DNA of 64,000 bases, taken from positions 2,356,001 to 2,420,000 of the forward strand of contig NZ_CP087131.1 in the NCBI RefSeq assembly GCF_020911865.1, given 5' to 3'. Source of the DNA: Chryseobacterium sp. C-71 (GTDB lineage: Bacteria > Bacteroidota > Bacteroidia > Flavobacteriales > Weeksellaceae). This document shows positions 48,090-57,058 of the stretch, one piece after another. The notes under the pieces are model-generated. The model did no database searches. It was not told where the DNA came from and saw only the letters and a program-made list of their open reading frames with translations. The number at the start of each line of letters is the position of its first letter. Position 1 is the stretch's first letter. The position numbers and the translations under genes were made by a program.

Positions 48090-50131
48090 TATTTTAAGAT
48101 TTGATAAGCTATTAATGACACAAAATATGCCAAACCTGTCATCATTACCACCTGAAGACCAGTCCATTTCCAGCTTTTGGTTTCTCTGTACACCACTGCA
48201 ATGGTAGAAACGCACTGCATTGCAAATGCGTAAAACAGTAAAACCGAAATTCCGGTTGCAAAACTAAATACCTTTTCTCCATTCGGTTTTACATCCATTC
48301 GCATTTTATCGATTACTTTACCTTCGGGAGCGTCGTCATCCAGACTGTATAATGTTGACATCGTACCAACGAAAACCTCTCTTGCCACAAAACTTGTGAG
48401 AATTCCGACTCCCATTTTCCAGTCGTAACCTAAAGGTGCAATTGCTGGTTCGATCGCTTTTCCCATTTTTGCCAAGTAAGAATGATCGAGCTCTACATCT
48501 TTAGCAACAAACTGATCTGCTGTTTGTTTTGGTCCGAAATAACTCAAAAACCAAATGATAATACTTACAATAAATATGATTTTACCTGCTCCTGTAATGA
48601 ATTCCCAAACTTTACCTAAAACCATTTTCAGATCATATCCGAAAAGAGGTTTTTTGTAGGTTGGCAAATCCATCACCAAGTAGGTTTTTCCTTTGTTTTT
48701 TATGAAACCTTTTAAAATCGCTGCAGAAAGTAATGCGACGATAAAACCTAACAAATACATTCCTAGTAGTACCAAAGCTTTGTATTGAATTCCGAAGATG
48801 GTTTTATCTGAAATAATCAACCCAATGATGATGCTGTACACCGGAAGTCTCGCCGAGCAGGTCATAAATGGCGTTACCAAAATCGTGAGTAATCTTTCTC
48901 TGAAATTCTCTATATTTCTTGTCGAAATGACTGCAGGAATTGCACAAGCCGTACCGGAAACCAATGGAACAATGCTTTTTCCATTTAATCCAAATGGGCG
49001 TAAAAACCTGTCCATCAGAAAAATAACTCTTGCCATATAGCCGGAATCCTCTAGAAGATAAAGGAAGTATAATAAAATTCCGATTTGTGGTGCGAAGATG
49101 ATGATTCCGCCTAAACCGGGAATAATTCCTTGTGAAACCAATGAATTGATTGGCCCTTCTGGAAGATGTTCTCCACTGAAAGCTGAAAGCCAGGCAAAAA
49201 GCTCATCGATCCAGTTCATTGGATATTCTGCGATAAAGAATACACTTTGAAAAATAATCAACAAGATAAATAAGAAAACCACATAACCCCAAAAAGGATG
49301 AACGAGCACTTTATCTAGTTTCTCTGTTAAAAGTTCTTTGAACTGCGGTTTTTTAGAAATTACATTTGATAAAACTTTATCAATATTCTGGTATCTTCTT
49401 ACCACTTCCTGTACCTGCAATCTTTTCGGAACCAAACTTTTAGCTTCAGAATCAGTAATCAAGTCTGCTGCGGAATCCAATTTATTCAGGTCTGCACCCA
49501 CAGAAAGGCTCATCCATGCTTTATAATCGTTCTCAAATTGATTATGAGCAGAAACTTTATTTAAAAAATCTTTATGTTCTGCAGGAACTTCAAACGAGGG
49601 TTTTCCTGTTTTAGCAAAATCATTTCCCAGAATAGCTTCTTTAATAGCTTCAATTCCTAACTGTTCCTTCGCATTTGTCTGAATAATTTTAATATTCAAT
49701 GCCTCTGAAAGCTTATCAATATCGATATTTATACCTCTTCTTTCTGCCTGATCCACTTGGTTAACGACCAAAATCATCGGAACGCCCAAATCCTGAATCT
49801 GCTGAAACAAAAGCAATCCTCTTTTTAAGCTTAAAGCTTCTAGAATATAAACCACTCCAGCGAAATCTTTCTGACCTTCTAAGAGAAATTTAGAAAAGAT
49901 AGCTTCGTCTTCAGAACTTGGATAAATGCTGTAAGACCCCGGAAGATCTACAACCTCAACCTCTTCATTTTTATACGTATAGTTTCCGGAATGGCTGGAA
50001 ACCGTAACCCCTGCGTAGTTTCCCGTCTTTTGCTTTTTGTTGCAAAGCGCATTAAAAACGGTTGATTTTCCTACGTTTGGGTTGCCTACTAAAAGTATCT
50101 GTTTTTTGTTTTGTTGCTGCATCAATTCCAA
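48089..50131 (-). CDS. feoB: Ferrous iron transporter FeoB
   Basis: 680 residues. Cytoplasmic G domain: G1 LVGNPNVGKSTVFNAL, G3 VVDLPGSYSIYP, G4 VVNQVDQAE; followed by a GDI-like helical region and two Gate repeats in about nine TM helices (FAPQIGILLYFLYLLEDSGYMARV, VSGTACAIPAV, LTSFVAREVFVGTMSTLY). Imports Fe2+ across the inner membrane. Part of feoA-feoB-small-protein operon; the feoA end overlaps by 10 bases. Confidence 0.97.
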   Translation of the reverse strand: MELMQQQNKKQILLVGNPNVGKSTVFNALCNKKQKTGNYAGVTVSSHSGNYTYKNEEVEVVDLPGSYSIYPSSEDEAIFSKFLLEGQKDFAGVVYILEALSLKRGLLLFQQIQDLGVPMILVVNQVDQAERRGINIDIDKLSEALNIKIIQTNAKEQLGIEAIKEAILGNDFAKTGKPSFEVPAEHKDFLNKVSAHNQFENDYKAWMSLSVGADLNKLDSAADLITDSEAKSLVPKRLQVQEVVRRYQNIDKVLSNVISKKPQFKELLTEKLDKVLVHPFWGYVVFLFILLIIFQSVFFIAEYPMNWIDELFAWLSAFSGEHLPEGPINSLVSQGIIPGLGGIIIFAPQIGILLYFLYLLEDSGYMARVIFLMDRFLRPFGLNGKSIVPLVSGTACAIPAVISTRNIENFRERLLTILVTPFMTCSARLPVYSIIIGLIISDKTIFGIQYKALVLLGMYLLGFIVALLSAAILKGFIKNKGKTYLVMDLPTYKKPLFGYDLKMVLGKVWEFITGAGKIIFIVSIIIWFLSYFGPKQTADQFVAKDVELDHSYLAKMGKAIEPAIAPLGYDWKMGVGILTSFVAREVFVGTMSTLYSLDDDAPEGKVIDKMRMDVKPNGEKVFSFATGISVLLFYAFAMQCVSTIAVVYRETKSWKWTGLQVVMMTGLAYFVSLIAYQILK

Positions 50132-50376
50132 TCTTCTACCATGATAAATTCACCTTCTTCTTTGCGAAGTGCAATGCGGCTTTTTTCTTCACCAAATTCC
50201 ACATATAAAGGACCATTAAAAGGAGCCTGATACAGAATTCTGAAAACAGTTTCAGGCAAAAGCCCCATTTCTATGATTTTGTTGGGCATCTTCAAATGAT
50301 CATTGTCATAGCCCAAAATTTTCCCAAGTTTGTTCTTAGGAAATCTGCTTAATGTTTGTAAATAGTTATCTTTCAA
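50122..50376 (-). CDS. feoA: Ferrous iron transport protein FeoA
   Basis: 84 residues with an SH3-like FeoA fold: LGKILGYDNDHLKMPNKIIEMGLLPETVFRILYQAPFNGPLYVEF...IALRKEEGEFIMVE. Assists FeoB. The start codon is TTG at 50376: a TAG stop lies two codons upstream in frame, and the next ATG would remove a third of the domain. First gene of the feo operon with an operator-like palindrome in front. Confidence 0.9.
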   Translation of the reverse strand: MKDNYLQTLSRFPKNKLGKILGYDNDHLKMPNKIIEMGLLPETVFRILYQAPFNGPLYVEFGEEKSRIALRKEEGEFIMVEDWN

Positions 50377-50396
50377 TACCTATATTTTTGTAATTG

Positions 50397-50427
50397 CAAA
50401 TATACTCTATTTAAATTTAATCTAAAT
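50397..50427 (-). promoter_or_regulatory. feo promoter and candidate metal-regulator operator
   Basis: Minus-strand TATATTTG (50404-50397) is the -7 element. ATTTAAATTTAATCTAAAT (50409-50427, plus) is self-complementary at 15 of 19 positions and covers the -33 region, where a Fur- or DtxR-type repressor could act. Confidence 0.45.
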
Positions 50428-50461
50428 AACGTCGTTTGAATGATTTAGAAAACTTTTAACC

Positions 50462-50505
50462 AAAAAACCAATAAACCCAAACACATTTCTGCATTTGGGT
50501 TTATT
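50462..50505 (-). terminator. Terminator of the GLPGLI gene
   Basis: AATAAACCCAAA (50470-50481) and TTTGGGTTTATT (50494-50505) pair perfectly; on the minus strand GGTTTTTTG follows. Confidence 0.75.
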
Positions 50506-50531
50506 TCAATATAGTTGGTTAAATATGAATG

Positions 50532-51425
50532 CTATTTTTTACTTTTCACTTTTTCTGATGCCGCAGTTACTTCAATAGAATTGCTATTTTCACTTAACTG
50601 TTTTTTTATTCTATCTTCTGCGTCTCTCATCATTTGAGACATTGAAGTTCCATCGGGCATTTTTGCATCTGCTGGAATTTGTGACAATTGTGATCTGATG
50701 CTTCCAAAAGGATCTTTTTTATATGCAGCATACATTTGCTCAAACTTTTCTCTGTTTACTTCAAGATTGTTTCTTCCCTGCCCGAATTGTTTCATCAGTT
50801 TTTCTGAATAACTTTCAGCATTGTAATCTGCAATTTTTTTGTTTCCCTTTAATTCCCAAGAATAATTTTTTGCATCATCCTCCACTTTTACTATTAAACC
50901 AGGCAAACCTTTAAATTTATATGGTCCATCCTGAAAAGGAACATCAGTAGCAAACCATGCAATCCAGTTTCTACCGCCAAATGAAGCTGTAGCTTTTTGT
51001 GTATTATATTCTCCAATTTTAGCTTTGTCACTAGAAATCTTCCAATCAAGAGGTTTGTCATCTTTATAACTTACTTTATCCTGAAGAATATAGTCTGCAT
51101 AAGAAACATCCATTGATGGATAAGTTTTAGTAATGATATGAGAGAATTTCGGCTGTTTTACAGACTTTGAAAGGTCCTTAAATGTTCCGGCTTTTTGCAT
51201 TGCCTCAACCTCAACTTTTAAAATTGAGTCTTGAGAAACCGCAAGATAATCTCTGTAAATAGATTTATCTTTTGTGATATCCAAAATTGTCATTTCCTTG
51301 TTCTTTTTTTCTAAAGAATCTTTATTTGGCGCATAGGTCAGTTCATAAAAGAATCTGTTTGCCGTTTCCTGTGCATTAGCAATTGCAAAAGCTGCAATCA
51401 ATACTATTGAAAATAAATTTTTCAT
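50532..51425 (-). CDS. GLPGLI family exported protein, copy 1
   Basis: 297 residues with a signal peptide (MKNLFSIVLIAAFAIANAQ). The name-giving motif appears in YKFKGLPGLIVKVEDDAKNYSWEL, preceded by the WIAWFATDVPFQDGP block shared with copy 2 (56242). Function unknown; the family is found in Bacteroidota, often near TonB-linked outer-membrane proteins, as here (52095). The middle third and the E/K-rich C-terminus are not conserved with copy 2. Upstream carries the TGTACAATTTTGT motif also found before copy 2's operon. Confidence 0.85.
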   Translation of the reverse strand: MKNLFSIVLIAAFAIANAQETANRFFYELTYAPNKDSLEKKNKEMTILDITKDKSIYRDYLAVSQDSILKVEVEAMQKAGTFKDLSKSVKQPKFSHIITKTYPSMDVSYADYILQDKVSYKDDKPLDWKISSDKAKIGEYNTQKATASFGGRNWIAWFATDVPFQDGPYKFKGLPGLIVKVEDDAKNYSWELKGNKKIADYNAESYSEKLMKQFGQGRNNLEVNREKFEQMYAAYKKDPFGSIRSQLSQIPADAKMPDGTSMSQMMRDAEDRIKKQLSENSNSIEVTAASEKVKSKK

Positions 51426-51455
51426 TTTAATAACGTTTACATAATTAGTTAGCAG

Positions 51456-51476
51456 TTGTACAATTTTGTTACATAT
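51456..51476. promoter_or_regulatory. TGTACAATTTTGT motif before the GLPGLI gene
   Basis: TGTACAATTTTGTTACATAT lies 31 bases from the start codon. Thirteen bases (TGTACAATTTTGT) recur at 57321-57333 before the peptide-GLPGLI operon, and TTTTGTTACA recurs before the TonB-type gene at about 54895-54905. Confidence 0.4.
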
Positions 51477-51552
51477 TTTTTTTAATTTAAATTTCTTTCG
51501 CTATTATTTTATCTAAATTTTTTAACTTTAAGTACCTAAAAACAAATATTTT

Positions 51553-52050
51553 ATGGACACTTTAAAACAATTAAGAGATGAACTCGAAGCCGAGTATCAG
51601 ACGACAAAGAAGTTTTTTGAAATTTATCCAGAAGACAAAAATGAGTACAGCCCGCATCCTAAAAGCATGAAAATGGCACATCTTGCCACCCATATTGCGG
51701 AAATTTTTGGCTGGGCAGGTTTTATGCTCAATAGTTCTGAAGTAGATTTAGCTCAAGGCGGAATGCAGCCGAAACTATTAACGACAAAAGAAGATTTGCT
51801 TAAAGTTTTGGGAGACAATTACAAATCTAGCAAAGAAGCTTTAGAAAAAGCAAAAGAAGAAGATCTTGAGCCAAGCTGGTATTTAAAAAATGACGGACAA
51901 ACACTTTCTTCCTGGACGAAATACGGTGCTATACGCCATGGTTTAAGCCAAATTACTCATCACCGAGCGCAGTTGGGAGTTTATTACCGATTAAATGATA
52001 TTCAGCTGCCGGGAAGTTATGGCCCGACTGCGGATTTGCAAGGCTTTTAA
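51553..52050 (+). CDS. DinB family protein
   Basis: 165 residues, four-helix DinB/YfiT fold. Metal-binding histidines are visible: KMAHLATHIAEIFGW (first), and IRHGLSQITHHRAQLGVYYRL (second and third). Related proteins are thiol-dependent S-transferases or of unknown function; this one has no assignable substrate. It stands alone between the GLPGLI gene (divergent) and a convergent TonB-type gene. Confidence 0.88.
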   Translation: MDTLKQLRDELEAEYQTTKKFFEIYPEDKNEYSPHPKSMKMAHLATHIAEIFGWAGFMLNSSEVDLAQGGMQPKLLTTKEDLLKVLGDNYKSSKEALEKAKEEDLEPSWYLKNDGQTLSSWTKYGAIRHGLSQITHHRAQLGVYYRLNDIQLPGSYGPTADLQGF

Positions 52051-52060
52051 AAGTAAATAA

Positions 52061-52090
52061 AAAACCAACCTCAGTGAGATTGGTTTTTTT
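52061..52090. terminator. Bidirectional terminator between DinB and TonB-type genes
   Basis: AAAACCAA-C-CTCA (52061-52073) pairs with TGAG-A-TTGGTTTT (52075-52087), followed by T residues; preceded by A residues for the opposite strand. Confidence 0.75.
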
Positions 52091-52094
52091 GTTT

Positions 52095-54857
52095 TTATTT
52101 GAAGTTGAATTTTACCGTCAGCATAACCTGGCTAGGTCTCAGCTGTATTCTTGTGTATCGTACTGCATTCTGAGATGCTAAGATATCATACGTTTCAAAC
52201 ACTCTTCTGTTAGCAATATTCATCCATTTCAATTCAAAATCAATTTTTTTCTTTGACCATGTATACTGATATGAAAGATCAAAAAATGCATTATCAAACT
52301 TTCTTTCGCCATCACTAGAATTTACCTGATCCCAATTAAATCCTATTGTATGGTTTTCCAACGGATACAGGAACGCAGCTAAATTATGATTAAAACCTTT
52401 ATTTGTGGCCAACCTTCCGCCATTTGGAAGACCTACGTTTTCCTGCTTGTTACGAGACATACTTAGATTATAATCAATACTCATCCAGCTGAAATACGTA
52501 TTATTAAATTTTAACCCATAAGACTGACTGTTATTTTGACTTTCATATTGTGTATTATCTAAGAAAGCATCTGAAACAGTGTCTGAATTTCTGTAATTTA
52601 CAGATAAATTGGTTTTAAATTTTGGAAAGTATTTACCAATTTCTCCACTAAAGCTGTTACTTTGTGATGAATTCTCTTGATTTCTATATTGTATCAAAGT
52701 AAATCCTGTAGTTCTATCTAAAACAGGAGATGACAACAAGTTTCTGCTGGTATCACTTATTCTATAATTTACATTAAAAAACAAGTTGTTTAACGGATTT
52801 CTATATTCAATTCTAGATCCAACACTTTTGGTATTAATTTCCGGGATAGGATTATTCGCATCCATTACATTGAATCCAGCAGGACTTGATAACATATAAC
52901 CTGCATAAGCTGTTTGAATATCTCCAAAATTATTACTGATATTTCCATTTAAACTGGCTTTCCAAAAAGAAGCAAAGCTGTATTGTACAAAAGCATTTGG
53001 AGTAAATGTAGTTTTATTAAGAGATTTTGAAACACCTCTCAAGTCGTCTTCAGCTTTTATACTGTTAAAATTCACAGGTACATTCGCAAAAATACTCCAT
53101 GAATCGCTTTTATAATTAATACCTACAGACGCCGACGGTACAAGTTCAGTAAATTTCAAATTATTCTCATAAACTGAACTGCTGAAATCTGGCTGAACAT
53201 CATTAGGTATAAGAGGGTTAGGAATAGCCAAACCTTCAAAATTTGTAGATAATTTATCCGTAGAAAAATCTATTCCTACTTGAGGTGTAAATGTCCATCC
53301 TTTTGTTGTAAAGCTGATGTTAGCAGAGTGTGAAGTATCTAAAGTTTTAATTCTGAAATCCTGTACTGCTCTGGTTCCCGGTGCAAAATTTATGATTCCG
53401 AATTCGTCTGGGTCACTTGTATTAGCTTTTGGAAGCAAATAAGGAAACTGTAAATAATTCGCAGGAGAAATGGTTAAAGTCTGACTATCATCTTGATAAT
53501 TGATATAAGATTTTAAGTTAACCATCTTTTCTTTCCAAGGTATAATTGTACTTAAAGAGTTCTGAAAAGAAGATGTTGGAGATTGTAATGACTGATCACC
53601 TACTCGACCTACTCTTGTTGCCAATGCCCGGTCAGCATTCCAGAATTGTGAGAAAGTAGTTACGTTTTTGAAAAAACCTTTTTTAGCATTTTTGGTGAAA
53701 ATTAATTCTCCTTTTAATTTGTCTGTAAAAAAGTTATTTCTAGTAGTTGTTGTGATTGTAGATCCTGCCTGAGCTTCTGTTCCCGCGTAAACAGTTTCTA
53801 CATTATCTTCTCTCTCGACAGAATTGTTTGTATAATTTGCGTTTGCCTTAAGTTCCCACTCTTTTTTCTTATCAATATTAGTAAGATAATTTGCTGATAA
53901 ATAATGAACATTATTAAATAAATATCTTCTCACTGGCAAATTTGGCGTTTGTGAATTTTCTACGTCCAACCAATTATTCTGCGAAGCATTTCCTCTTCTG
54001 CCTTCCCAGCTGCTTCCGAAACCGATGATATTTCCTTCATTTTCTACCTGTTCACCAACATTGTTTGTCTTATAGTTAACTACCCATTGGCTTTTCTGAC
54101 CAAAAAACATTGGTGTTAATTTCACATTCCAAAGCCAAGGATCTCCGAAACCGGTTCCTACTTCGCCTCGCCCTGTCATCGTTACAGAATTTTTAAGTTT
54201 AATATTAATTGCAGCTGCATCTGAAGGAATTTTCCCCTGAAGCATTTTTACAGGCTGGTGGTTTTCAAGAACCTCAACTTTTTGTACCGCATCTTTTGGA
54301 AGCGAATTGTTAATCGTTCCGTAACCTCCTTCCATTAAATCTTTTCCGTTGACATAGAATTTGTTGATGGCATTTCCCTGATAAAGAATAGAACCGTCTG
54401 CGTTCACTTCAATTCCCGGAATTTTCTTCATGACGTCTGCCAAAGTACGGTCGTTTTTGCTGTCAAAGGCTTTCAGATCATAAGCAATAGTATCACCTCT
54501 TGAGGTAATCATCTTGGTTTTCAGCTGAACTTCTTTGATTTCTGTTGCCTCAGACTGCATTTTGAACGTCAAAGTCTGATCGCTGTTTGAGATTTGTTTT
54601 GTTAAAGGTTTTTGGTTAAAAGCTTTAACTTTCAGGTCTACATTAGATTCTGCAGACGTGAATGTCACCTTATATTCTCCTTTAGAATTGGTAATTCCGT
54701 ATGCAAGGATGGCATCTTTGCCGGGCTCTTCTACCGTTACACTGGCACTTGGGATTGCCACACCGTCTTCATCTGTGATTTTCCCGGAAACTGTTTTCTG
54801 CGCGAAAGCAATGACTGAGAAAAATACCATGAGAAATAAGGAAATTTTTCTGTTCAT
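52095..54857 (-). CDS. TonB-linked outer-membrane beta-barrel protein
   Basis: 920 residues with a signal peptide (MNRKISLFLMVFFSVIAFAQ). Next comes a carboxypeptidase-regulatory-like domain (VSGKITDEDGVAIPSASVTVEE, about 22-105), a plug-like domain (RTLADVMKKIPGIEVNADGSILYQGNAINKFYVNGKDL), and a large barrel ending in VMLTVKFNF with terminal aromatic residue. It lacks a clear TonB box and belongs to the outer-membrane barrel group often linked with GLPGLI proteins. Ligand unknown; import of a nutrient or handling of a surface polymer are both possible. Confidence 0.88.
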   Translation of the reverse strand: MNRKISLFLMVFFSVIAFAQKTVSGKITDEDGVAIPSASVTVEEPGKDAILAYGITNSKGEYKVTFTSAESNVDLKVKAFNQKPLTKQISNSDQTLTFKMQSEATEIKEVQLKTKMITSRGDTIAYDLKAFDSKNDRTLADVMKKIPGIEVNADGSILYQGNAINKFYVNGKDLMEGGYGTINNSLPKDAVQKVEVLENHQPVKMLQGKIPSDAAAINIKLKNSVTMTGRGEVGTGFGDPWLWNVKLTPMFFGQKSQWVVNYKTNNVGEQVENEGNIIGFGSSWEGRRGNASQNNWLDVENSQTPNLPVRRYLFNNVHYLSANYLTNIDKKKEWELKANANYTNNSVEREDNVETVYAGTEAQAGSTITTTTRNNFFTDKLKGELIFTKNAKKGFFKNVTTFSQFWNADRALATRVGRVGDQSLQSPTSSFQNSLSTIIPWKEKMVNLKSYINYQDDSQTLTISPANYLQFPYLLPKANTSDPDEFGIINFAPGTRAVQDFRIKTLDTSHSANISFTTKGWTFTPQVGIDFSTDKLSTNFEGLAIPNPLIPNDVQPDFSSSVYENNLKFTELVPSASVGINYKSDSWSIFANVPVNFNSIKAEDDLRGVSKSLNKTTFTPNAFVQYSFASFWKASLNGNISNNFGDIQTAYAGYMLSSPAGFNVMDANNPIPEINTKSVGSRIEYRNPLNNLFFNVNYRISDTSRNLLSSPVLDRTTGFTLIQYRNQENSSQSNSFSGEIGKYFPKFKTNLSVNYRNSDTVSDAFLDNTQYESQNNSQSYGLKFNNTYFSWMSIDYNLSMSRNKQENVGLPNGGRLATNKGFNHNLAAFLYPLENHTIGFNWDQVNSSDGERKFDNAFFDLSYQYTWSKKKIDFELKWMNIANRRVFETYDILASQNAVRYTRIQLRPSQVMLTVKFNFK

Positions 54858-55050
54858 AATTTATTATTTGAGTAATTAGTTATTTGTTCTTGTTTTTTGT
54901 TACACATTATGAGAGATATAATTTTCAAACAAAGGTTAAATTGATCTTTATAACTACAAACATAGTGATAAATTCATATTCTCTCTTCTTTTTATTTTTG
55001 TTTTGTAATAAAATTTATAAAAATCTATATTTATTTCTTGCCGAAAAGTA

Positions 55051-55058
55051 TAAATTTG
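55051..55058 (+). promoter_or_regulatory. -7 promoter element of the XRE regulator gene
   Basis: TAAATTTG matches TAnnTTTG; leader about 12 bases to the ATG at 55076. Confidence 0.45.
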
Positions 55059-55075
55059 TAAAAAAACTGACTCAA

Positions 55076-55411
55076 ATGGGAATAGGAACGAATCTTAAAA
55101 GACTAAGAAATAAAACAAAATACTCTAATCAAGATATTGCAGACCTTTTGGGTATTGATAGAAATACCTATGCAAATTGGGAAAGTGAGACTACAGATAT
55201 TAAATCTCAATACATCCCAAAATTAGCCGATATTTTCAACGTGAAAATTCAGGATCTCTTTGACGATGATAGAAAAGTAGAAATTTCCAATAACACTTTT
55301 GACAACAAGGACAACTCTGTTGGTTTAATTATTTTTAACATTTCTGATAAAGCTGTAATAGATAATTTTAATTCTAAACTTGAAGAATTGATTAAAGGTC
55401 TAAAACCATAA
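55076..55411 (+). CDS. XRE-family transcriptional regulator
   Basis: 111 residues. Helix-turn-helix: IGTNLKRLRNKTKYSNQDIADLLGIDRNTYANWESETTDIKSQYIPKLADIFNVKIQDLF, the Cro/CI type. The C-terminal 45 residues (NNTFDNKDNSVGLIIFNISDKAVIDNFNSKLEELIK) look like a dimerisation or sensing tail. I start at the ATG at 55076; the longer open frame from 54884 encodes low-complexity Phe/Leu and lies upstream of the -7 element. Target genes unknown; the palindrome at 57455-57484 is one candidate. Confidence 0.88.
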   Translation: MGIGTNLKRLRNKTKYSNQDIADLLGIDRNTYANWESETTDIKSQYIPKLADIFNVKIQDLFDDDRKVEISNNTFDNKDNSVGLIIFNISDKAVIDNFNSKLEELIKGLKP

Positions 55412-55429
55412 AACTTTCTCCACTCTTTT

Positions 55430-55620
55430 GTCATTCCGCAGAAATTTAGACTACTCATCTAATAAGAGCAGTTGAGATTCCTACGGAAATCGAAGATTAG
55501 ACGAAGTCAATGACAAACTTGATTTTAATAAAAAGCTAATTTTAAAACTGTAAATACCTATTTTCTCAGTTTTTGATTCCGCAGGAATCTAGACTATTTT
55601 CTCAGTAAAAATGAGAAACA
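55430..55620. repeat. Palindromic repeats upstream of the GIY-YIG gene
   Basis: GTCATTCCGCAGAAATTTAG (from about 55431), GAGATTCCTACGGAAATC (from about 55471) and GATTCCGCAGGAATCTAGAC (from about 55575) are variants of a GTCATTCC...GGAATCT palindrome with an inverted partner ending AATGACAAA. Confidence 0.6.
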
Positions 55621-55641
55621 AAACAATAAAAACACAAAAAA

Positions 55642-55959
55642 ATGATTGAATATTCAGAAGGTATTTATACATTCTATGTTTATATCCTTACCAATAAAAA
55701 ACGAACTGTTCTGTACACAGGTGTTACAAACAATCTTCATAAAAGGCTATCTCAGCATCAATCTAAAGCAAACCCAAACAGCTTTTCAGCAAAATACAAT
55801 CTAGAATTTTTGATTTACTATGAAAAATTTGGGTGGATTCATCAAGCAATTGAAAGAGAAAAAGAAATTAAAGACTTATCTCGAGATAAAAAACTAGAAA
55901 TAATAAGATCTCAAAATCCAAATTTAGAGTTTTTCAATCATCTATTTATATCTCATTAG
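55642..55959 (+). CDS. GIY-YIG nuclease family protein
   Basis: 105 residues, a single GIY-YIG domain of the UPF0213 type. YVYILTNKKRTVLYTGVTNNLHKRLSQHQ holds the tyrosines and catalytic Arg equivalent, and EKFGWIHQAIEREKEIKDLSRDKKLEII the catalytic Glu region. No other domain. It is framed by palindromic repeats on both sides, tandem on the right, which suggests a link between the nuclease and the spread or upkeep of these repeats, as REP-associated tyrosine transposases have with REPs. That link is inference. Confidence 0.9.
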   Translation: MIEYSEGIYTFYVYILTNKKRTVLYTGVTNNLHKRLSQHQSKANPNSFSAKYNLEFLIYYEKFGWIHQAIEREKEIKDLSRDKKLEIIRSQNPNLEFFNHLFISH

Positions 55960-55966
55960 ATTGTTG

Positions 55967-56228
55967 AGATTCTTCAGGAACGACAAAGAAACCTCTATAC
56001 CGTTCGAAAAGTTTTATCGAATTTATTTTACAGTTGTTTGTCATTCCGGAGGAATCTAGATTAGATTTTTAAAATATGACAGCTGAGATTCCTCCGGAAC
56101 GACAAAGAAACCTCTATACCTTTCGAAAAGTTTTAAAGAATTATTTTACAGTATGTTTGTCATTCCGGAGGAATCTAGATTAGATTATTTTAAAATAAAG
56201 CAGCTGAGATTCCTCCGGAATGACAAAG
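55967..56228. repeat. Tandem 119-bp repeat units with GTCATTCCGGAGGAATCT palindromes
   Basis: Two full units with a period of 119 bases. GAAACCTCTATACC starts at 55988 and 56107; TCATTCCGGAGGAATCTAGA starts at 56041 and 56160. Each unit has TTCCGGAGGAATCTAGATTA on one side and its inverse GAGATTCCTCCGGAA on the other, so it can fold into a long hairpin. Confidence 0.85.
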
Positions 56229-56241
56229 ATGGTTTTTATGC

Positions 56242-57009
56242 TTATTCAAATGGTTTTAGTTCTAAAGGGTTGTTATATCTTTTCTTTTTAGCTTCTAATA
56301 TACCTTCAAATTCTTTTCTCATATCAGCGTCCATTGGGAATCCTGAAGTAGTAAATTCTAAATTATAGGACGCCTTTAAAAAATCTTTTTTATTAAACTT
56401 CTTGTATCCTTTAAGATTAAACTCAAAATCATCAGTATGTTTTTCGAGTTTAATTAATGTAAAATGATAATCATCTCTTGTATCATAGATTTCAAATATC
56501 AATCCGGGTAAACCTGTAAATTTGTACGGACCTATCGGTATAGAGTGCTCGATAGAAAAATAGGCAATCCATCTTCTCCCATATTTATTAATTGCTGCCA
56601 TTTGGCATTTTATACCATTGATAATTTTTGTATCATCATAAAGTACCCATTTTAATGCAACATTTTCTTCATACAACAACTTTTCATCTCTAAACATACC
56701 GAACATATTTGTTACTCCGTTTTTTTTAATGATTCTTTCCTGAAAATAATCGGCTACAGTAAGAGTGATTCCACTACCTTTTTTAGGTGCCTCTTCCTGC
56801 CCTGTATCCTTCATATAGTTTTTATAACCTGCAAAATAATAATCTTTCGTATTCCCAAATAAAATAAATGTTTGATTTACACGAAAGTTTGAACCATATT
56901 TTAAAGAGCTATTATATGTAGCTTTAATTAGTGGTTCAAATTCTATTTCTTGACTTTTGATATCTATACACAACCAAAATATTAAACAAAATACAAAGTA
57001 TTTTTTCAT
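56242..57009 (-). CDS. GLPGLI family exported protein, copy 2
   Basis: 255 residues with signal peptide MKKYFVFCLIFWLCIDIKSQ. Motif region RRWIAYFSIEHSIPIGPYKFTGLPGLIFEIYDTRDDYHF matches copy 1 (50532), with preceding WVLYDDTKIINGIKCQMA. Function unknown. It is the second gene after a small exported peptide; a perfect 12-bp hairpin lies between them. The gene's downstream side borders the tandem palindromic repeats. Confidence 0.85.
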   Translation of the reverse strand: MKKYFVFCLIFWLCIDIKSQEIEFEPLIKATYNSSLKYGSNFRVNQTFILFGNTKDYYFAGYKNYMKDTGQEEAPKKGSGITLTVADYFQERIIKKNGVTNMFGMFRDEKLLYEENVALKWVLYDDTKIINGIKCQMAAINKYGRRWIAYFSIEHSIPIGPYKFTGLPGLIFEIYDTRDDYHFTLIKLEKHTDDFEFNLKGYKKFNKKDFLKASYNLEFTTSGFPMDADMRKEFEGILEAKKKRYNNPLELKPFE

Positions 57010-57024
57010 AATTTCTGTTTTTAA

Positions 57025-57048
57025 AGGGGTAGGAAATTTCCTACCCCT
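57025..57048 (-). terminator. Perfect hairpin between peptide and GLPGLI genes (attenuator-like)
   Basis: AGGGGTAGGAAA followed directly by TTTCCTACCCCT, a perfect 24-base palindrome, with CTTTAAAAAC after it on the minus strand. It probably lowers read-through into the GLPGLI gene. Confidence 0.6.
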
Positions 57049-57058
57049 CTGATTAAAA

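Noticed and set aside
54884..55075. N-terminal extension of the XRE regulator
   Set aside because: Low-complexity Phe/Leu/Tyr codons upstream of the -7 element at 55051; the helix-turn-helix starts right after the ATG at 55076.
55970..56230. CRISPR array
   Set aside because: There are only two units, the repeat itself is long and palindromic, and there are no short unique spacers or cas genes.
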